DNA of 64,000 nt from the NCBI RefSeq assembly GCF_003712195.1, contig NZ_RDSD01000001.1:186001-250000 (forward strand). Direction: 5' to 3'. The position numbers were made by a program, and so were the translations under genes. The notes beneath the pieces were generated by a model. That model saw only the letters and a list, made by a program, of their open reading frames with translations. It was not told the origin of the DNA and searched no databases. Below, piece by piece: positions 9,253-16,857 of this stretch. The stretch is from Proteiniphilum sp. X52 (GTDB taxonomy: Bacteria > Bacteroidota > Bacteroidia > Bacteroidales > Dysgonomonadaceae). Within the stretch, counting starts at the first letter, position 1; each line of letters begins with the position of its first letter.

Positions 9253-9284
9253 TTTGCAGGTTATAATTTTATAACCTATATTTG
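9253..9284 (+). promoter_or_regulatory. Promoter with a perfect palindrome filling the spacer
   Basis: A Bacteroidota-type promoter: -33 TTTG (9253-9256), 20-bp spacer, -7 TATATTTG (9277-9284), located 21 bp before ATG 9306. The spacer holds a perfect inverted repeat, AGGTTATAA-TT-TTATAACCT (9258-9277). A protein bound there would cover the RNA polymerase site, so repression is expected. The HTH protein at 9575-9976 is the obvious candidate (inference). Confidence 0.7.
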
Positions 9285-9305
9285 TGGTGTGAAAAAATAA
9301 TAGTT

Positions 9306-9541
9306 ATGCCTACGCTTTTAATATTATTCGGATTAAGATTCTATTTCTACACGCGTGATCATGAGCCATTCATATTCCCGTAAAGAGTAGCGATGGAGAG
9401 GCGAATTTTGAAATTGAAGAGGATCTCCGGTTAGTATACAATAACGGGCTGAAACCAAAAGATGTGAAACTTGCCGAAAGTATTCTCGAGGAGAACAAGG
9501 AGAATTTTATGAAGGAATGGAAAAGGGTTTTCGGCGAATAA
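9306..9541 (+). pseudogene. DUF4160-family gene broken by a one-base deletion
   Basis: Reading from ATG 9306 gives MPTLLILFGLRFYFYTRDHEPF and then a stop at 9381. The next frame continues from 9371 with HIPVKSSDGEANFEIEEDL and runs to the stop at 9539-9541, ending FMKEWKRVFGE. Joined, the 78-residue product is a typical DUF4160 protein (usual hallmark HEPxHIHV). One base is therefore missing at about 9369-9371, and the gene is probably inactive unless the assembly is wrong. DUF4160 genes are usually followed by DUF2442 genes, as here, with 33 bp between them; the pair is often discussed as a toxin-antitoxin-like unit of unknown mechanism. Confidence 0.78.
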
Positions 9542-9574
9542 TCCCCGGAAATCAGGATTAAAACAAGTATTACT

Positions 9575-9976
9575 ATGAAAGTTGAAAAATTATGGTTTGA
9601 AGGTGAAAAAATTTTCATCCTTACTGATGACGGAAGGGAACTGTGGCAATCGCTGTTATGGTACCCGCGGTTACTGAATGCAACCCCGGGACAACGCCAG
9701 AATTACGAAATAGACAACTCCGGCATACGTTGGGAAGATGTGGACGAAGATATGTCGCTGGACAGCTTTCTCTATGATGATCCGGAACCTGTAGGAGTTG
9801 CAAGGATTTTCCGCAAACATCCCGAACTGAATGTATCGGCGATTGCCCGGCGCCTGGGGATGAAACAAAGCCTTTTGGCTGCTTATATAAGCGGAAATAA
9901 AAAGCCTTCAAAAGAACGGGAGAAGGAAATTATAAATGTCGTGAAGCAGGTAGGGAAGGAACTGATTGAGGCCTGA
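9575..9976 (+). CDS. DUF2442 protein with C-terminal helix-turn-helix
   Basis: A 133-residue protein. Residues 1-65 have the DUF2442 pattern (VEKLWFEGEKIFILTDDGRELWQSLLWYPRL, then IRWEDVDEDMSLDSFL read as separate segments). Residues about 83-130 form an XRE-like helix-turn-helix (NVSAIARRLGMKQSLLAAYI, then SGNKKPS). It is the intact partner of the frameshifted DUF4160 gene, and the two share one promoter. The HTH and the palindrome in that promoter suggest autoregulation, as in antitoxin operons (inference). No catalytic motif is seen. Confidence 0.75.
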   Translation: MKVEKLWFEGEKIFILTDDGRELWQSLLWYPRLLNATPGQRQNYEIDNSGIRWEDVDEDMSLDSFLYDDPEPVGVARIFRKHPELNVSAIARRLGMKQSLLAAYISGNKKPSKEREKEIINVVKQVGKELIEA

Positions 9977-9984
9977 CCCAGAGA

Positions 9985-10140
9985 GAGGAACGTTTAGTTG
10001 TCTAATAATATACTGCAGCGCCATCATCATACCTAATGTCATAGATCCATTCATTACAGAATAGGAGGCAATAAATGATATCATCCCATTTTTTGTATGA
10101 TCAATAAAGGCGCACCCACTTCTTGAACTTGATGAATGGT
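9985..10140 (-). pseudogene. Remnant of a bacteriocin-type ABC exporter, transmembrane domain
   Basis: On the minus strand one frame reads NGMISFIASYSVMN followed by GSMTLGMMMALQYIIRQLN (about 10090 to 9995). The motif TLGMM-QYIIxQLN is typical of the last transmembrane helices of peptidase-containing ABC exporters for double-glycine peptides and bacteriocins. Upstream on the same strand another frame reads HQVQEVGAPLL, which fits the preceding part of the same protein after a frameshift. Neither the peptidase nor the ATPase domain is present. The rest of the gap to 10380 holds only low-complexity AT-rich DNA, a short hairpin (AAGCGG/CCGCTT, 10318-10338) and the leader of the next gene. Confidence 0.55.
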
Positions 10141-10380
10141 TAAACTTTTAATATTAATACCATATAATTTTACTTGACTTTTCTCCCATTTCCAACGTTT
10201 GAAGGTGAAAAAGTTGTCGAAGTCAGGTGGCAGCTCTTTTTTTGCAAGCAGTAATTTTTTGTGATTTTTTTCAGTTCACCCGTGAGGGTTTTTTGTTTTC
10301 CCGCGTCTTATTCTCGTAAGCGGATAAAAAGACCGCTTCACTGTATTTTTAAACAAACTAACCGTTAATTTAAAAAAGTT

Positions 10381-11085
10381 ATGAAAAAGATTGTATTGGC
10401 GTTGGCCATGGTGGCCATGGTTGGAGCCGTGAGCGCTCAGGGATTGTCTTTAGGGATTAAAGGCGGAGTAAACATGTCGAATCTTTCCGGTAAAGAGGTG
10501 AAAGACTCCAAGATGAAGTTAGGTTTTAACGTGGGTATGGCAGTTGATTATGAGTTTGAATCCAATATGGCTATCCAGTCGGGATTGTATTTTATTAAAA
10601 AGGGAGCGAAACTGTCATCCATAAAAATAGACCAGAAAGTGGGAGAGATCCAGCTTTCGGGCACGGTGGATAAAACAGTCAATGCCATGTATTTGCAGGT
10701 TCCCTTGCATCTTGCCTATAAAATAGATGTGAGCCCCGAGGCGCGCCTTGTGTTGCATGCCGGTCCCTACGCGGCTTACGGAATAGGAGGCAAAATAAGC
10801 GGCAAGTCCACCGTGAAAGCTCCCGGCAATGTGCCGGCAGATAAAAAAGCAGCCGTCGAGGCTGCCCTTAAGGAGATAAATGCCTCGACAACCGGTGTGA
10901 AGACTTTTGATAAAAAAATGGGGTACAAGCCTTTCGATGCCGGTGTCGGCATAGGGTTGGGCGCCGAATTCGGTTCTTTCCTTGTTGATTTGGGATGGGA
11001 CATGGGCTTGCTCAATATTTCGAGGAATAAGGGGGTTAACGTAAAAAACCAAAATGCGTACCTCTCAGTAGGTTTCAAATTTTAA
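10381..11085 (+). CDS. Outer-membrane beta-barrel protein, PorT-like porin family
   Basis: A 234-residue protein with a clear signal peptide (MKKIVLALAMVAMVGAVSAQ). The body alternates short amphipathic strands (LSLGIKGGVNMSNLSG, AIQSGLYFIKKGAKL, MYLQVPLHLAYKI, LVLHAGPYAAYGIGGKI) and ends LSVGFKF, the terminal aromatic signature of outer-membrane barrels. It is typical of the Bacteroidota OMP_b-brl_2 family. Most members have no defined function and are thought to be small structural or adhesion barrels. It stands alone with its own terminator directly downstream. Confidence 0.8.
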   Translation: MKKIVLALAMVAMVGAVSAQGLSLGIKGGVNMSNLSGKEVKDSKMKLGFNVGMAVDYEFESNMAIQSGLYFIKKGAKLSSIKIDQKVGEIQLSGTVDKTVNAMYLQVPLHLAYKIDVSPEARLVLHAGPYAAYGIGGKISGKSTVKAPGNVPADKKAAVEAALKEINASTTGVKTFDKKMGYKPFDAGVGIGLGAEFGSFLVDLGWDMGLLNISRNKGVNVKNQNAYLSVGFKF

Positions 11086-11115
11086 GAACACCTGTTTAAA
11101 CAGAGATCATAAAAG

Positions 11116-11147
11116 GAGCTGTCTCAAAACGAGACGGCTCTTTTTTT
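11116..11147 (+). terminator. Rho-independent terminator of the barrel gene
   Basis: Stem GAGCTGTCTC (11116-11125) / GAGACGGCTC (11131-11140) with one G-U pair, a 5-base loop and seven T residues (11141-11147). It lies 30 bp after the stop codon. Confidence 0.88.
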
Positions 11148-11149
11148 AT

Positions 11150-11505
11150 ATCAAGCAGCCCAAGGTAATTTTTCTCTAACCGGATTTTGCTTTGTGCGTC
11201 TCTGTTCTTCTGGAAGATACCGTTTACAACCACTTCGCTTATCTGCACTGTTGACGGAGCCAAAGTCAGGTTGCGCGTTTGATCAGCAGTTAGTTCCCTT
11301 GTCAATTGTGACCTGCTTCGACTCCATGCCCACAAATGAGAATGTCAGGACTCTCCTCCCTGTCGGAATCTTAATGGCACAGTTACCGTTTATATCAGTA
11401 ACTTCACCTCTCTTATACCGGAACATGGCCGCTTGAGACTTCGGTGGTGACAGCCGTTTTCCTCTTTCCAACGCCTGGAGTCATGATTTTCAACTCTCTT
11501 CCCCC
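11150..11505 (-). pseudogene. Degenerate SusC/RagA-type receptor N-terminus
   Basis: On the minus strand one frame reads GEVTDINGNCAIKIPTGRRV and LTFSFVGMESKQVTIDKGT, the carboxypeptidase-regulatory-like domain found before the plug of SusC receptors. After a frameshift near 11290 another frame continues TRNLTLAPSTVQISEVVVNG, the EVVV motif of the TonB-box region. Only this roughly 100-residue part remains; plug and barrel are missing. The similarity ends in unrelated sequence on both sides. It may be what is left of the receptor once controlled by the sigma/FecR pair at 12415-14285 (inference). Confidence 0.65.
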
Positions 11506-11520
11506 GTTACGTTTGTTCTT

Positions 11521-11991
11521 TTACTGGCCGTGATTGCTAATTTCTTTTGGAAATTTATCGGCCACTAAATTTAATCTGATATTGTGTTCTAAATAGGCTT
11601 TCATTCCGTCTAAAACCGTTGTGAAACCGCCTGTATTGTCTTTAATTGCCTGAATTAAATCGTCCCCCGTTTCTTTGAAGCCGTAATTTTTGATTACAAC
11701 GTAAGTCGTTTCGTCTGTCAGTGCCCTAAACTCGAAATCCACTGTCGTTGGAGGGTTGTCCCATTCAATCGAAATTTTCTCGTGAGGTATGATTTCTTTT
11801 ACCCGCACTTTACTTGAAACATTATACATTTCCCATTCCCATTTTACGGTTTTTCCTGTTTCTAACTTTCCGCTTGATTTTGTAAACCAAAAGTTGGTTG
11901 TAATTGTCGGGTCAATAAATGCCTGAAAAACGTGTGAAACAGGTTTTCTAATAAGCATTTGTGCTTCTACTGTCGGTCTGTTATTTGCCAT
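11521..11991 (-). CDS. SRPBCC / AHSA1-family protein
   Basis: A 156-residue soluble protein with the START-like fold pattern of the Aha1/AHSA1 family: N-terminal strand VEAQMLIRKPVSHVFQAFID, then TTNFWFTKSSGKLETGKTV, a central EKISIEWDNPPTTVDF, and the C-terminal amphipathic helix GGFTTVLDGMKAYLEHNI. Such bacterial proteins bind hydrophobic small molecules or have unknown roles; no function can be assigned here. It sits in a zone of gene remnants but looks intact, and there is no same-strand partner close enough for an operon. Confidence 0.8.
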   Translation of the reverse strand: MANNRPTVEAQMLIRKPVSHVFQAFIDPTITTNFWFTKSSGKLETGKTVKWEWEMYNVSSKVRVKEIIPHEKISIEWDNPPTTVDFEFRALTDETTYVVIKNYGFKETGDDLIQAIKDNTGGFTTVLDGMKAYLEHNIRLNLVADKFPKEISNHGQ

Positions 11992-12117
11992 TCTATTGTT
12001 TTTAAAAGTTCAAATTCCCGTTTTAGTCCGGTTGTTTTTGGCAGTCTCGGCTATATAAAAAGCCCTTTCTGTTTGTCTTCTGATTTGGTTAACAGGCTGA
12101 TACCATGATGCCAGGTG

Positions 12118-12144
12118 ATTTGTGCAAGTGCCGCTTGCACAAAT
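12118..12144. repeat. Perfect 11-bp inverted repeat
   Basis: ATTTGTGCAAG (12118-12128) and CTTGCACAAAT (12134-12144) are separated by TGCCG. A further half-copy, ATTGTGCAAGG, follows about 20 bp later. It lies between the SRPBCC gene and a transposase remnant. An operator, a hairpin or a mobile-element end are all possible. Confidence 0.5.
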
Positions 12145-12240
12145 TCATTTTTAGATTGTGCAAGGACTTTGTTGCAACGGTATGAAAAATAGGGGTTATT
12201 GGTATATTTTTGTATTTGCAAACTAAAAATGTAGATACCA

Positions 12241-12411
12241 ATGAGTACCTTTCCAACCACCCCGCACAAAGATAAATATAAAATAAGGAATTGGAAAGAA
12301 TATAATCGGAGTTTATGCAACAGGAGACGTTTGACTTTATGGATAAATGATTCGGTACTGGACGAATGGGAAAAGTTTCCCGAGAGCACGCTTCCGTACT
12401 ACTCTTATTAA
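12241..12411 (+). pseudogene. N-terminal fragment of an IS5-family transposase
   Basis: ATG 12241 opens a 56-codon frame reading HKDKYKIRNWKEYNRSLCNR and then RRLTLWINDSVLDEWEK. The pattern KYKxxNWxEYNxSLxxRxxLTLW is the start of IS5-group transposases. The similarity stops at about residue 47, and the frame ends with a stop at 12409-12411, just before the FecR gene's stop codon. No DDE residues remain. The longer minus-strand frame across this region has no coding character. Confidence 0.7.
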
Positions 12412-12414
12412 CCC

Positions 12415-13608
12415 TTAATCATGATCGTTGGTGATATATATCTTGTTCTCCTGTTTTTCGTATTTGGTAGATGTCAATAGAGTGACGGTTGTCATTACAT
12501 TATCCAGATTATCCGATAAGTAAATCTTTCCCGTACAGCTCCGTTTCTGGAGGTTTATGTCATTGTTGAAATCGAATGAGAGGTTGTAATATTTGCCGAT
12601 CTGTTGGAGCACTTCAGTCATCGGTGTCTTGTCGAAAGAGAAATAGCCGTCTTTCCAACTGATAAACTGAGCCACATCGACCATTTCCGTGTTGAAGACA
12701 CCTTCGGAGTAAGTGGCCTTTTCACTGGGCTTAATAAATAACTCCTTATTTCCTTTCATTTGCAAGCTGATACTTCCTTCCACCAGCACCACAGATTGGG
12801 GTGAGCCTGAATAGTTGGTGATATTGAATTTGGTGCCATGCACCCTTATGTTGAGATTGCCTGTTTGCACATGGAATGGTTTCTCCTCATCGTGCGTCAC
12901 CTCTATATACATCTCTCCGGAAGCCAGTCGTATCCCCCGACTATTACCGACGAACCGGGCCGGAAACTCGAGTACCGATCCGGAGTTGAGCCAGATCTTG
13001 CTGCCATCGGTGAGGGTGACGGTGGAGCGCTTGCCATACGGAACGACCAACGAATTGAGCTCATCCTGGGTTATCTTGATTTTGCTGCTCTCCCGATTGC
13101 CTTGCATGATTTCGGCGGTACCTTCTTTATTCAAGGTGACATCCACGTCATCCTGAAACAAAAGGGTTTCCCCGCTAGTGATAAATTGAATATCCTGATT
13201 GTTCAGGAGCTCTCCCACAATCAGTTCCCTGTCGGAATCGGAGTGAAGCACCGATTCCCGTAACGGAGAAAACAACATTATGCCGATGACGAGTAACGCA
13301 ATTGCGGCCGCGGAAGTAGATGCGTACAGGATAAGCCTGCGTTGTGCAACCTTTTTCTTTCGACGGACACTCTTTTGAATTCTTTTGAATAATGCTATCC
13401 GTTCATTTTGGGTTAAAGGGCTTTCATTTAATCCTTTTGTTCTTAAGTAGGTGATTGCCTTTTGCAACTCTTCCTCCAATTCCGGATGCTGTTTGAAGAA
13501 CCGTACCCAATAGTCGTTCAGTGCTTCATCCGGCATCAGTTGCCATTGAATGAACTGTCTGTCTTTCAAAAGATCCGTATAACTCGTGTAAATATCATCC
13601 GTCTTCAT
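12415..13608 (-). CDS. FecR-family anti-sigma factor
   Basis: A 397-residue membrane protein. The cytoplasmic N-terminal part (1-88) would hold the sigma factor; a single membrane helix follows (about 92-112, LILYASTSAAAIALLVIGIML). The periplasmic FecR domain has the hallmark VPYGKRSTVTLTDGSKIWLN and then SGSVLEFPARF, and the C-terminal DUF4974-like domain contains SFDKTPMTEVLQQIGKYYN. In family members the periplasmic part senses the STN domain of a loaded TonB receptor. It follows the sigma gene (13728-14285) by 119 bp. No SusC/SusD pair follows here, unlike the related locus at 24673-26846, so the pair appears orphaned. Confidence 0.9.
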   Translation of the reverse strand: MKTDDIYTSYTDLLKDRQFIQWQLMPDEALNDYWVRFFKQHPELEEELQKAITYLRTKGLNESPLTQNERIALFKRIQKSVRRKKKVAQRRLILYASTSAAAIALLVIGIMLFSPLRESVLHSDSDRELIVGELLNNQDIQFITSGETLLFQDDVDVTLNKEGTAEIMQGNRESSKIKITQDELNSLVVPYGKRSTVTLTDGSKIWLNSGSVLEFPARFVGNSRGIRLASGEMYIEVTHDEEKPFHVQTGNLNIRVHGTKFNITNYSGSPQSVVLVEGSISLQMKGNKELFIKPSEKATYSEGVFNTEMVDVAQFISWKDGYFSFDKTPMTEVLQQIGKYYNLSFDFNNDINLQKRSCTGKIYLSDNLDNVMTTVTLLTSTKYEKQENKIYITNDHD

Positions 13609-13727
13609 TCGGGTATCTATTTTCTTGTGCCAAAAGGACTCCTTTTCATATGCTTATTATACTATTAAGACGATTCCAACTTTTATTTGTCCCCCTGATG
13701 CTGATAAAATCTTTAAAATTAACATTA

Positions 13728-14285
13728 TCAACTGTTAAAACAGGGAGGGTATGACGACAAAAGAAGGAGAAAGAGAGCGTACTTTTCCCGCAGGCTGAGG
13801 ATGGCTTTTGAGACTAACTTGCGGCAACCGTGGACGGAAATCTGTAGTAATTCGGCAATCTGCGCGTAATCGTAACCTTGCACATAGCGAAGATAGATGA
13901 TTTCACGTTGCCGGTCGGTAAGGGATCCGAGTAATTGTTCAACCTCGGTTTTTATTTTTATCTGTTCCTCTTTCTCAATCAGGAGCTCTTCCATGTTCAC
14001 TTCCATTTGGAAGGGTATCTTTCCGGCAGAGTCGATATTTTCGAGTTTCATATGCTCTTTTTGATTTTTGTGGATATCGAGAAGTCGGTTTTTCAATGAT
14101 CTGAACAGATAGAATTTCATGTTTGTTATGTCGACTAACTTGCCGGTATCGGTGGTGACCTTCACAAAAACATCATGAATGGCATCTTTTACGGTCTCTC
14201 TTTCAAAACCAAGGTAGCAACCATAGGTGAACAGGTCATCCACGTACAGGTTATAAATTGAAGCGATATCTTTTTCTTTTTTCAC
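13728..14285 (-). CDS. ECF RNA polymerase sigma factor (FecI-like)
   Basis: A 185-residue protein with sigma region 2 (DAIHDVFVKV) and region 4 (LTDRQREIIYLRYVQGYDYA followed by QIAELLQISVHGCRKLVSKA). It is typical of the Bacteroidetes sigma-70 family linked to FecR and SusC. It would direct RNA polymerase to the promoter of a cognate TonB-dependent transporter when released from the downstream FecR protein. No such transporter lies next to it; the nearest candidate is the degenerate SusC remnant at 11150-11505. Confidence 0.9.
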   Translation of the reverse strand: MKKEKDIASIYNLYVDDLFTYGCYLGFERETVKDAIHDVFVKVTTDTGKLVDITNMKFYLFRSLKNRLLDIHKNQKEHMKLENIDSAGKIPFQMEVNMEELLIEKEEQIKIKTEVEQLLGSLTDRQREIIYLRYVQGYDYAQIAELLQISVHGCRKLVSKAILSLREKYALFLLLLSSYPPCFNS

Positions 14286-14350
14286 CGATCTTGTAGAACT
14301 TCCTTACTGAGGTGCAAAATAAGTAAAAAAATATTGAATAAAGAATTTTA

Positions 14351-15457
14351 TCAGTTTAATATGGTATTTATAATTTCAAGGAAAATGTCGACACCGTTAT
14401 CCAAGGCTTTCCTTTCAAACACCATCTCTTTGTGATGCAACCCTGGTTTTGCGTTTGCTCCCAAGGCAACGTATGCCGCCTTGCAGCCAATCTCTTTCGT
14501 GTAATAGTGAAAGTCTTCCGCGCCCACGGTATGTATTTCTTCCACAAGCCCGTCGGCTCCTAACACTTTTTCAATCGCTCGGGAGGCGGCATCAATCATA
14601 TCCGAAGAATACTCGGCCGCGGGACAGCAACTTACGGTACATGCTGCTTTCGTGCGGGTTATCTTGGCGCATGATTCGACGCGTAGATTGAGTTCTTCCA
14701 GAAGGGTCCGCATGGTTGTATTGTCGGCGCATCTTACGTCGATGCACATGTTTAATTCTTCAGGTAGTGAGTTTTCCGCATTGTCTCCTGTGTTAACCCG
14801 GGTTATATTAATAGAGCTGCTTACCTGCGGGTTGATTTTTATCGTATTGATGGCATTTGCGATCAGAATGGCTGTCTCAATGGGGTTGGCACCCAGATGA
14901 GCTCTGCCAGCATGGGCGGTTATCCCTGTAAGTTTGATGTTTAGTCGTGCCAGGGCGGAGTGCCATAACGCCGGTGCGGCCTGGCCGAAAAGACATTCCT
15001 GATAAGGTCGGATATGCATGCCGATAATATGGGTCATATCATTTAGTAAGCCGCTGCTTATTACTGTTTTTGCTCCTGTCAGCAATTCTTCCGCGGGTTG
15101 AAAAATAAAATATAGCTTTCCGCGGGCAACCCCCGAGGAGTAAATGCTCCTTGCCACAGCTAACGCTATCGATGAGTGCGCATCATGGCCGCAGGTGTGG
15201 CGGTATTCTATCCTGCCATCCATTTGATAGGGCAACGCATCCATATCGGCCCTGATCCCCACAAAAGGGCCTTCCCTGTTACTGTCCAGGACCGCGATTA
15301 TGCCGGTGCTATTGGCCACATTTCGGTGTATTTTATATCCCCATTTTTTTAATTCGGATTCAATGAATTCGGATGTCTTGAACTCTTTATAACCGGGCTC
15401 GGGTATTTGATGTAACGCGTCATAAACGGTATGCACATATTCGTTTCTATTTTCCAT
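14351..15457 (-). CDS. M20-family amidohydrolase / peptidase
   Basis: A 368-residue cytoplasmic enzyme with M20D motifs: metal ligands in CGHDAHSS, the general base region QPAEE, and VGAEDFHYY near the C-terminus. Relatives remove acyl groups from N-acyl amino acids or split dipeptides and aminoacyl conjugates using two metal ions. There is no signal peptide. It lies downstream of two YjiG/YjiH-like membrane genes on the same strand; in Escherichia coli, yjiG/yjiH neighbour iadA, a dipeptidase. That suggests uptake and hydrolysis of an amino-acid derivative (inference). Confidence 0.85.
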   Translation of the reverse strand: MENRNEYVHTVYDALHQIPEPGYKEFKTSEFIESELKKWGYKIHRNVANSTGIIAVLDSNREGPFVGIRADMDALPYQMDGRIEYRHTCGHDAHSSIALAVARSIYSSGVARGKLYFIFQPAEELLTGAKTVISSGLLNDMTHIIGMHIRPYQECLFGQAAPALWHSALARLNIKLTGITAHAGRAHLGANPIETAILIANAINTIKINPQVSSSINITRVNTGDNAENSLPEELNMCIDVRCADNTTMRTLLEELNLRVESCAKITRTKAACTVSCCPAAEYSSDMIDAASRAIEKVLGADGLVEEIHTVGAEDFHYYTKEIGCKAAYVALGANAKPGLHHKEMVFERKALDNGVDIFLEIINTILN

Positions 15458-15527
15458 ACATTTTCCTATTGCATAGATAACTAGTGTGATGTGAAGGCTG
15501 TTTTGTCAATGGGTTCGTAAGAATCGG

Positions 15528-15544
15528 TCCTACGGTTCGTAGGA
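15528..15544. repeat. Short hairpin between membrane gene and M20 gene
   Basis: TCCTACG (15528-15534) and CGTAGGA (15538-15544) with a 3-base centre. The GGTTCGTA sequence occurs twice around it. It could be an mRNA structure between the two minus-strand genes; there is no T tract. Confidence 0.35.
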
Positions 15545-15582
15545 TATGAACAGTGAAAGCCGACATTTGAACATTCATAGCA

Positions 15583-16038
15583 CTAGACGAAAAGTTTGGT
15601 GAAAAACATGCCCGCGAAAGCAATGAGTAAATTGACAACAACCAGTAACAAATAAGATTTGCTTGGTATTTTTATTGTCCCCAAAATACGTCCGGTATAT
15701 TGAATCAATGACCCTAAAAGCATTATACCTACCAGCAAGATTGCGATTTGTCCGGCGGAGAGTAGCCCGTCAAGAGCTAATGAGGCCGCTACTCCCATCC
15801 CCCCTCCTGTGGAGAGTAAGGCCGTTACCAAGGCAGTGGCTGAAACCCCCGGTAGACCAAAAACCTTCATTATCGGCTCAAAAACCACTCCAATCAGATT
15901 TGTCAACCCGGCAAGATTCAATATTCTGATAATGGCAAATGCAAACAGCACATGCGGGAGCATATTCAGCACGCCGAGGCGAAGGCCGTTTCTTGCCCCA
16001 TCAACAAAACTTTGCAATATATTATACTTGTTACTCAT
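15583..16038 (-). CDS. YjiG-like nucleoside-recognition (Gate) membrane protein
   Basis: A 151-residue protein with about four membrane segments (NMLPHVLFAFAIIRILNLAG, ATALVTALLSTGGGMGVAAS, GQIAILLVGIMLLGSLIQYT, LLLVVVNLLIAFAGMFF). It has the Gate-domain pattern of the SpmB/YjiG family. These proteins pair with a SpmA/YjiH-type partner, encoded here 37 bp upstream, to form a predicted transporter of unknown substrate. The downstream M20 peptidase gene hints at a peptide or acyl-amino-acid substrate (inference). Confidence 0.8.
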   Translation of the reverse strand: MSNKYNILQSFVDGARNGLRLGVLNMLPHVLFAFAIIRILNLAGLTNLIGVVFEPIMKVFGLPGVSATALVTALLSTGGGMGVAASLALDGLLSAGQIAILLVGIMLLGSLIQYTGRILGTIKIPSKSYLLLVVVNLLIAFAGMFFTKLFV

Positions 16039-16075
16039 TCTTACCGCTTGTTTGAATTACCGCTTTTCTGAATTG

Positions 16076-16750
16076 CTACTTGTCTGAATAACTGTTTGTC
16101 TGAGATTCTTGGGAGAGATAAAGGAGTAAAATACGGATAATATTTCCTGCCAAAAATTTAAATAGAAGCACGATTAGTAAAGGGATTATCAACGGGATAT
16201 GAAGAAAGGGAAACAATGCGGCTCCACTGGAGAAATAGTTGGTGATCAATCCTCCCCCGGAAAACTGGAATCCGGTGTAAATCAATCGTTCATTATTATT
16301 GATCTGCCCATTGTCATGAAGTTCTTTTGTCAATGCGGCACCTGCATCCACAGACTGTAAGCTCACCATCAACGATAAGCCGCAAATTCCGGGCAGTCCG
16401 AGTAAGGGCCTTAGCAGCGGAGTTAACAGCTTTTGAGCTACTTTGAGACCCTCCGCGTCTTCCACTATTTTTATTAATCCAAGCGCAAAAATAATCGCAG
16501 GTATCAACGAGAGTGAAAATAAAAATCCATCGCGGACACCCACGCCGTTAGTACCCCGAAAGTCCTTGGCCAATAACCCGTGATCATCGGATACATACCC
16601 CAGCTCCCCAAAAGTTCCCAGGATATTGGTAAAATCAAACGCGCTTAAAGGCATGGGAGCATTTTTGAAAATCCCCGAAAAGAACAACAGGGCCAAGATC
16701 AATGAAATTACCCCTGTCTTGCGGACTCCTGACTCTGGATTTTTTGACAT
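16076..16750 (-). CDS. YjiH-like nucleoside-recognition (Gate) membrane protein
   Basis: Taken from the ATG at 16750 (MSKNPESGVRKTGVISL, 224 residues); the frame also has an earlier ATG at 16810 with an unlikely hydrophilic leader. Five or more membrane helices are visible (VISLILALLFFSGIF, FLFSLSLIPAIIFALGLI, LGLPGICGLSLMVSLQ, and a C-terminal stretch IPLIIPLLIVLLFKFLAG). QSVDAGAALTKELHDNGQI is typical of YjiH. It probably forms one transporter with the YjiG-like product and is the first gene of the transporter-peptidase unit. Confidence 0.8.
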   Translation of the reverse strand: MSKNPESGVRKTGVISLILALLFFSGIFKNAPMPLSAFDFTNILGTFGELGYVSDDHGLLAKDFRGTNGVGVRDGFLFSLSLIPAIIFALGLIKIVEDAEGLKVAQKLLTPLLRPLLGLPGICGLSLMVSLQSVDAGAALTKELHDNGQINNNERLIYTGFQFSGGGLITNYFSSGAALFPFLHIPLIIPLLIVLLFKFLAGNIIRILLLYLSQESQTNSYSDK

Positions 16751-16857
16751 ATATGATCTGTTGTTTATCCTTTTGATGGGTGAAGTACCAGAAAAAAGAG
16801 TATATGGCAATCACTTTATTAATAGGACGATTTAAGCGATTTTTTATCCCCTTGTCT

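Noticed and set aside
10275-10294. Terminator ACCC-GTGA-GGGT with T tract before the barrel gene
   Set aside because: The stem has only four pairs and no intact gene precedes it.
12051-12389. Minus-strand frame of 112 codons
   Set aside because: It is the complement of the IS5-type transposase fragment plus AT-rich DNA; the plus-strand reading gives a recognisable protein.
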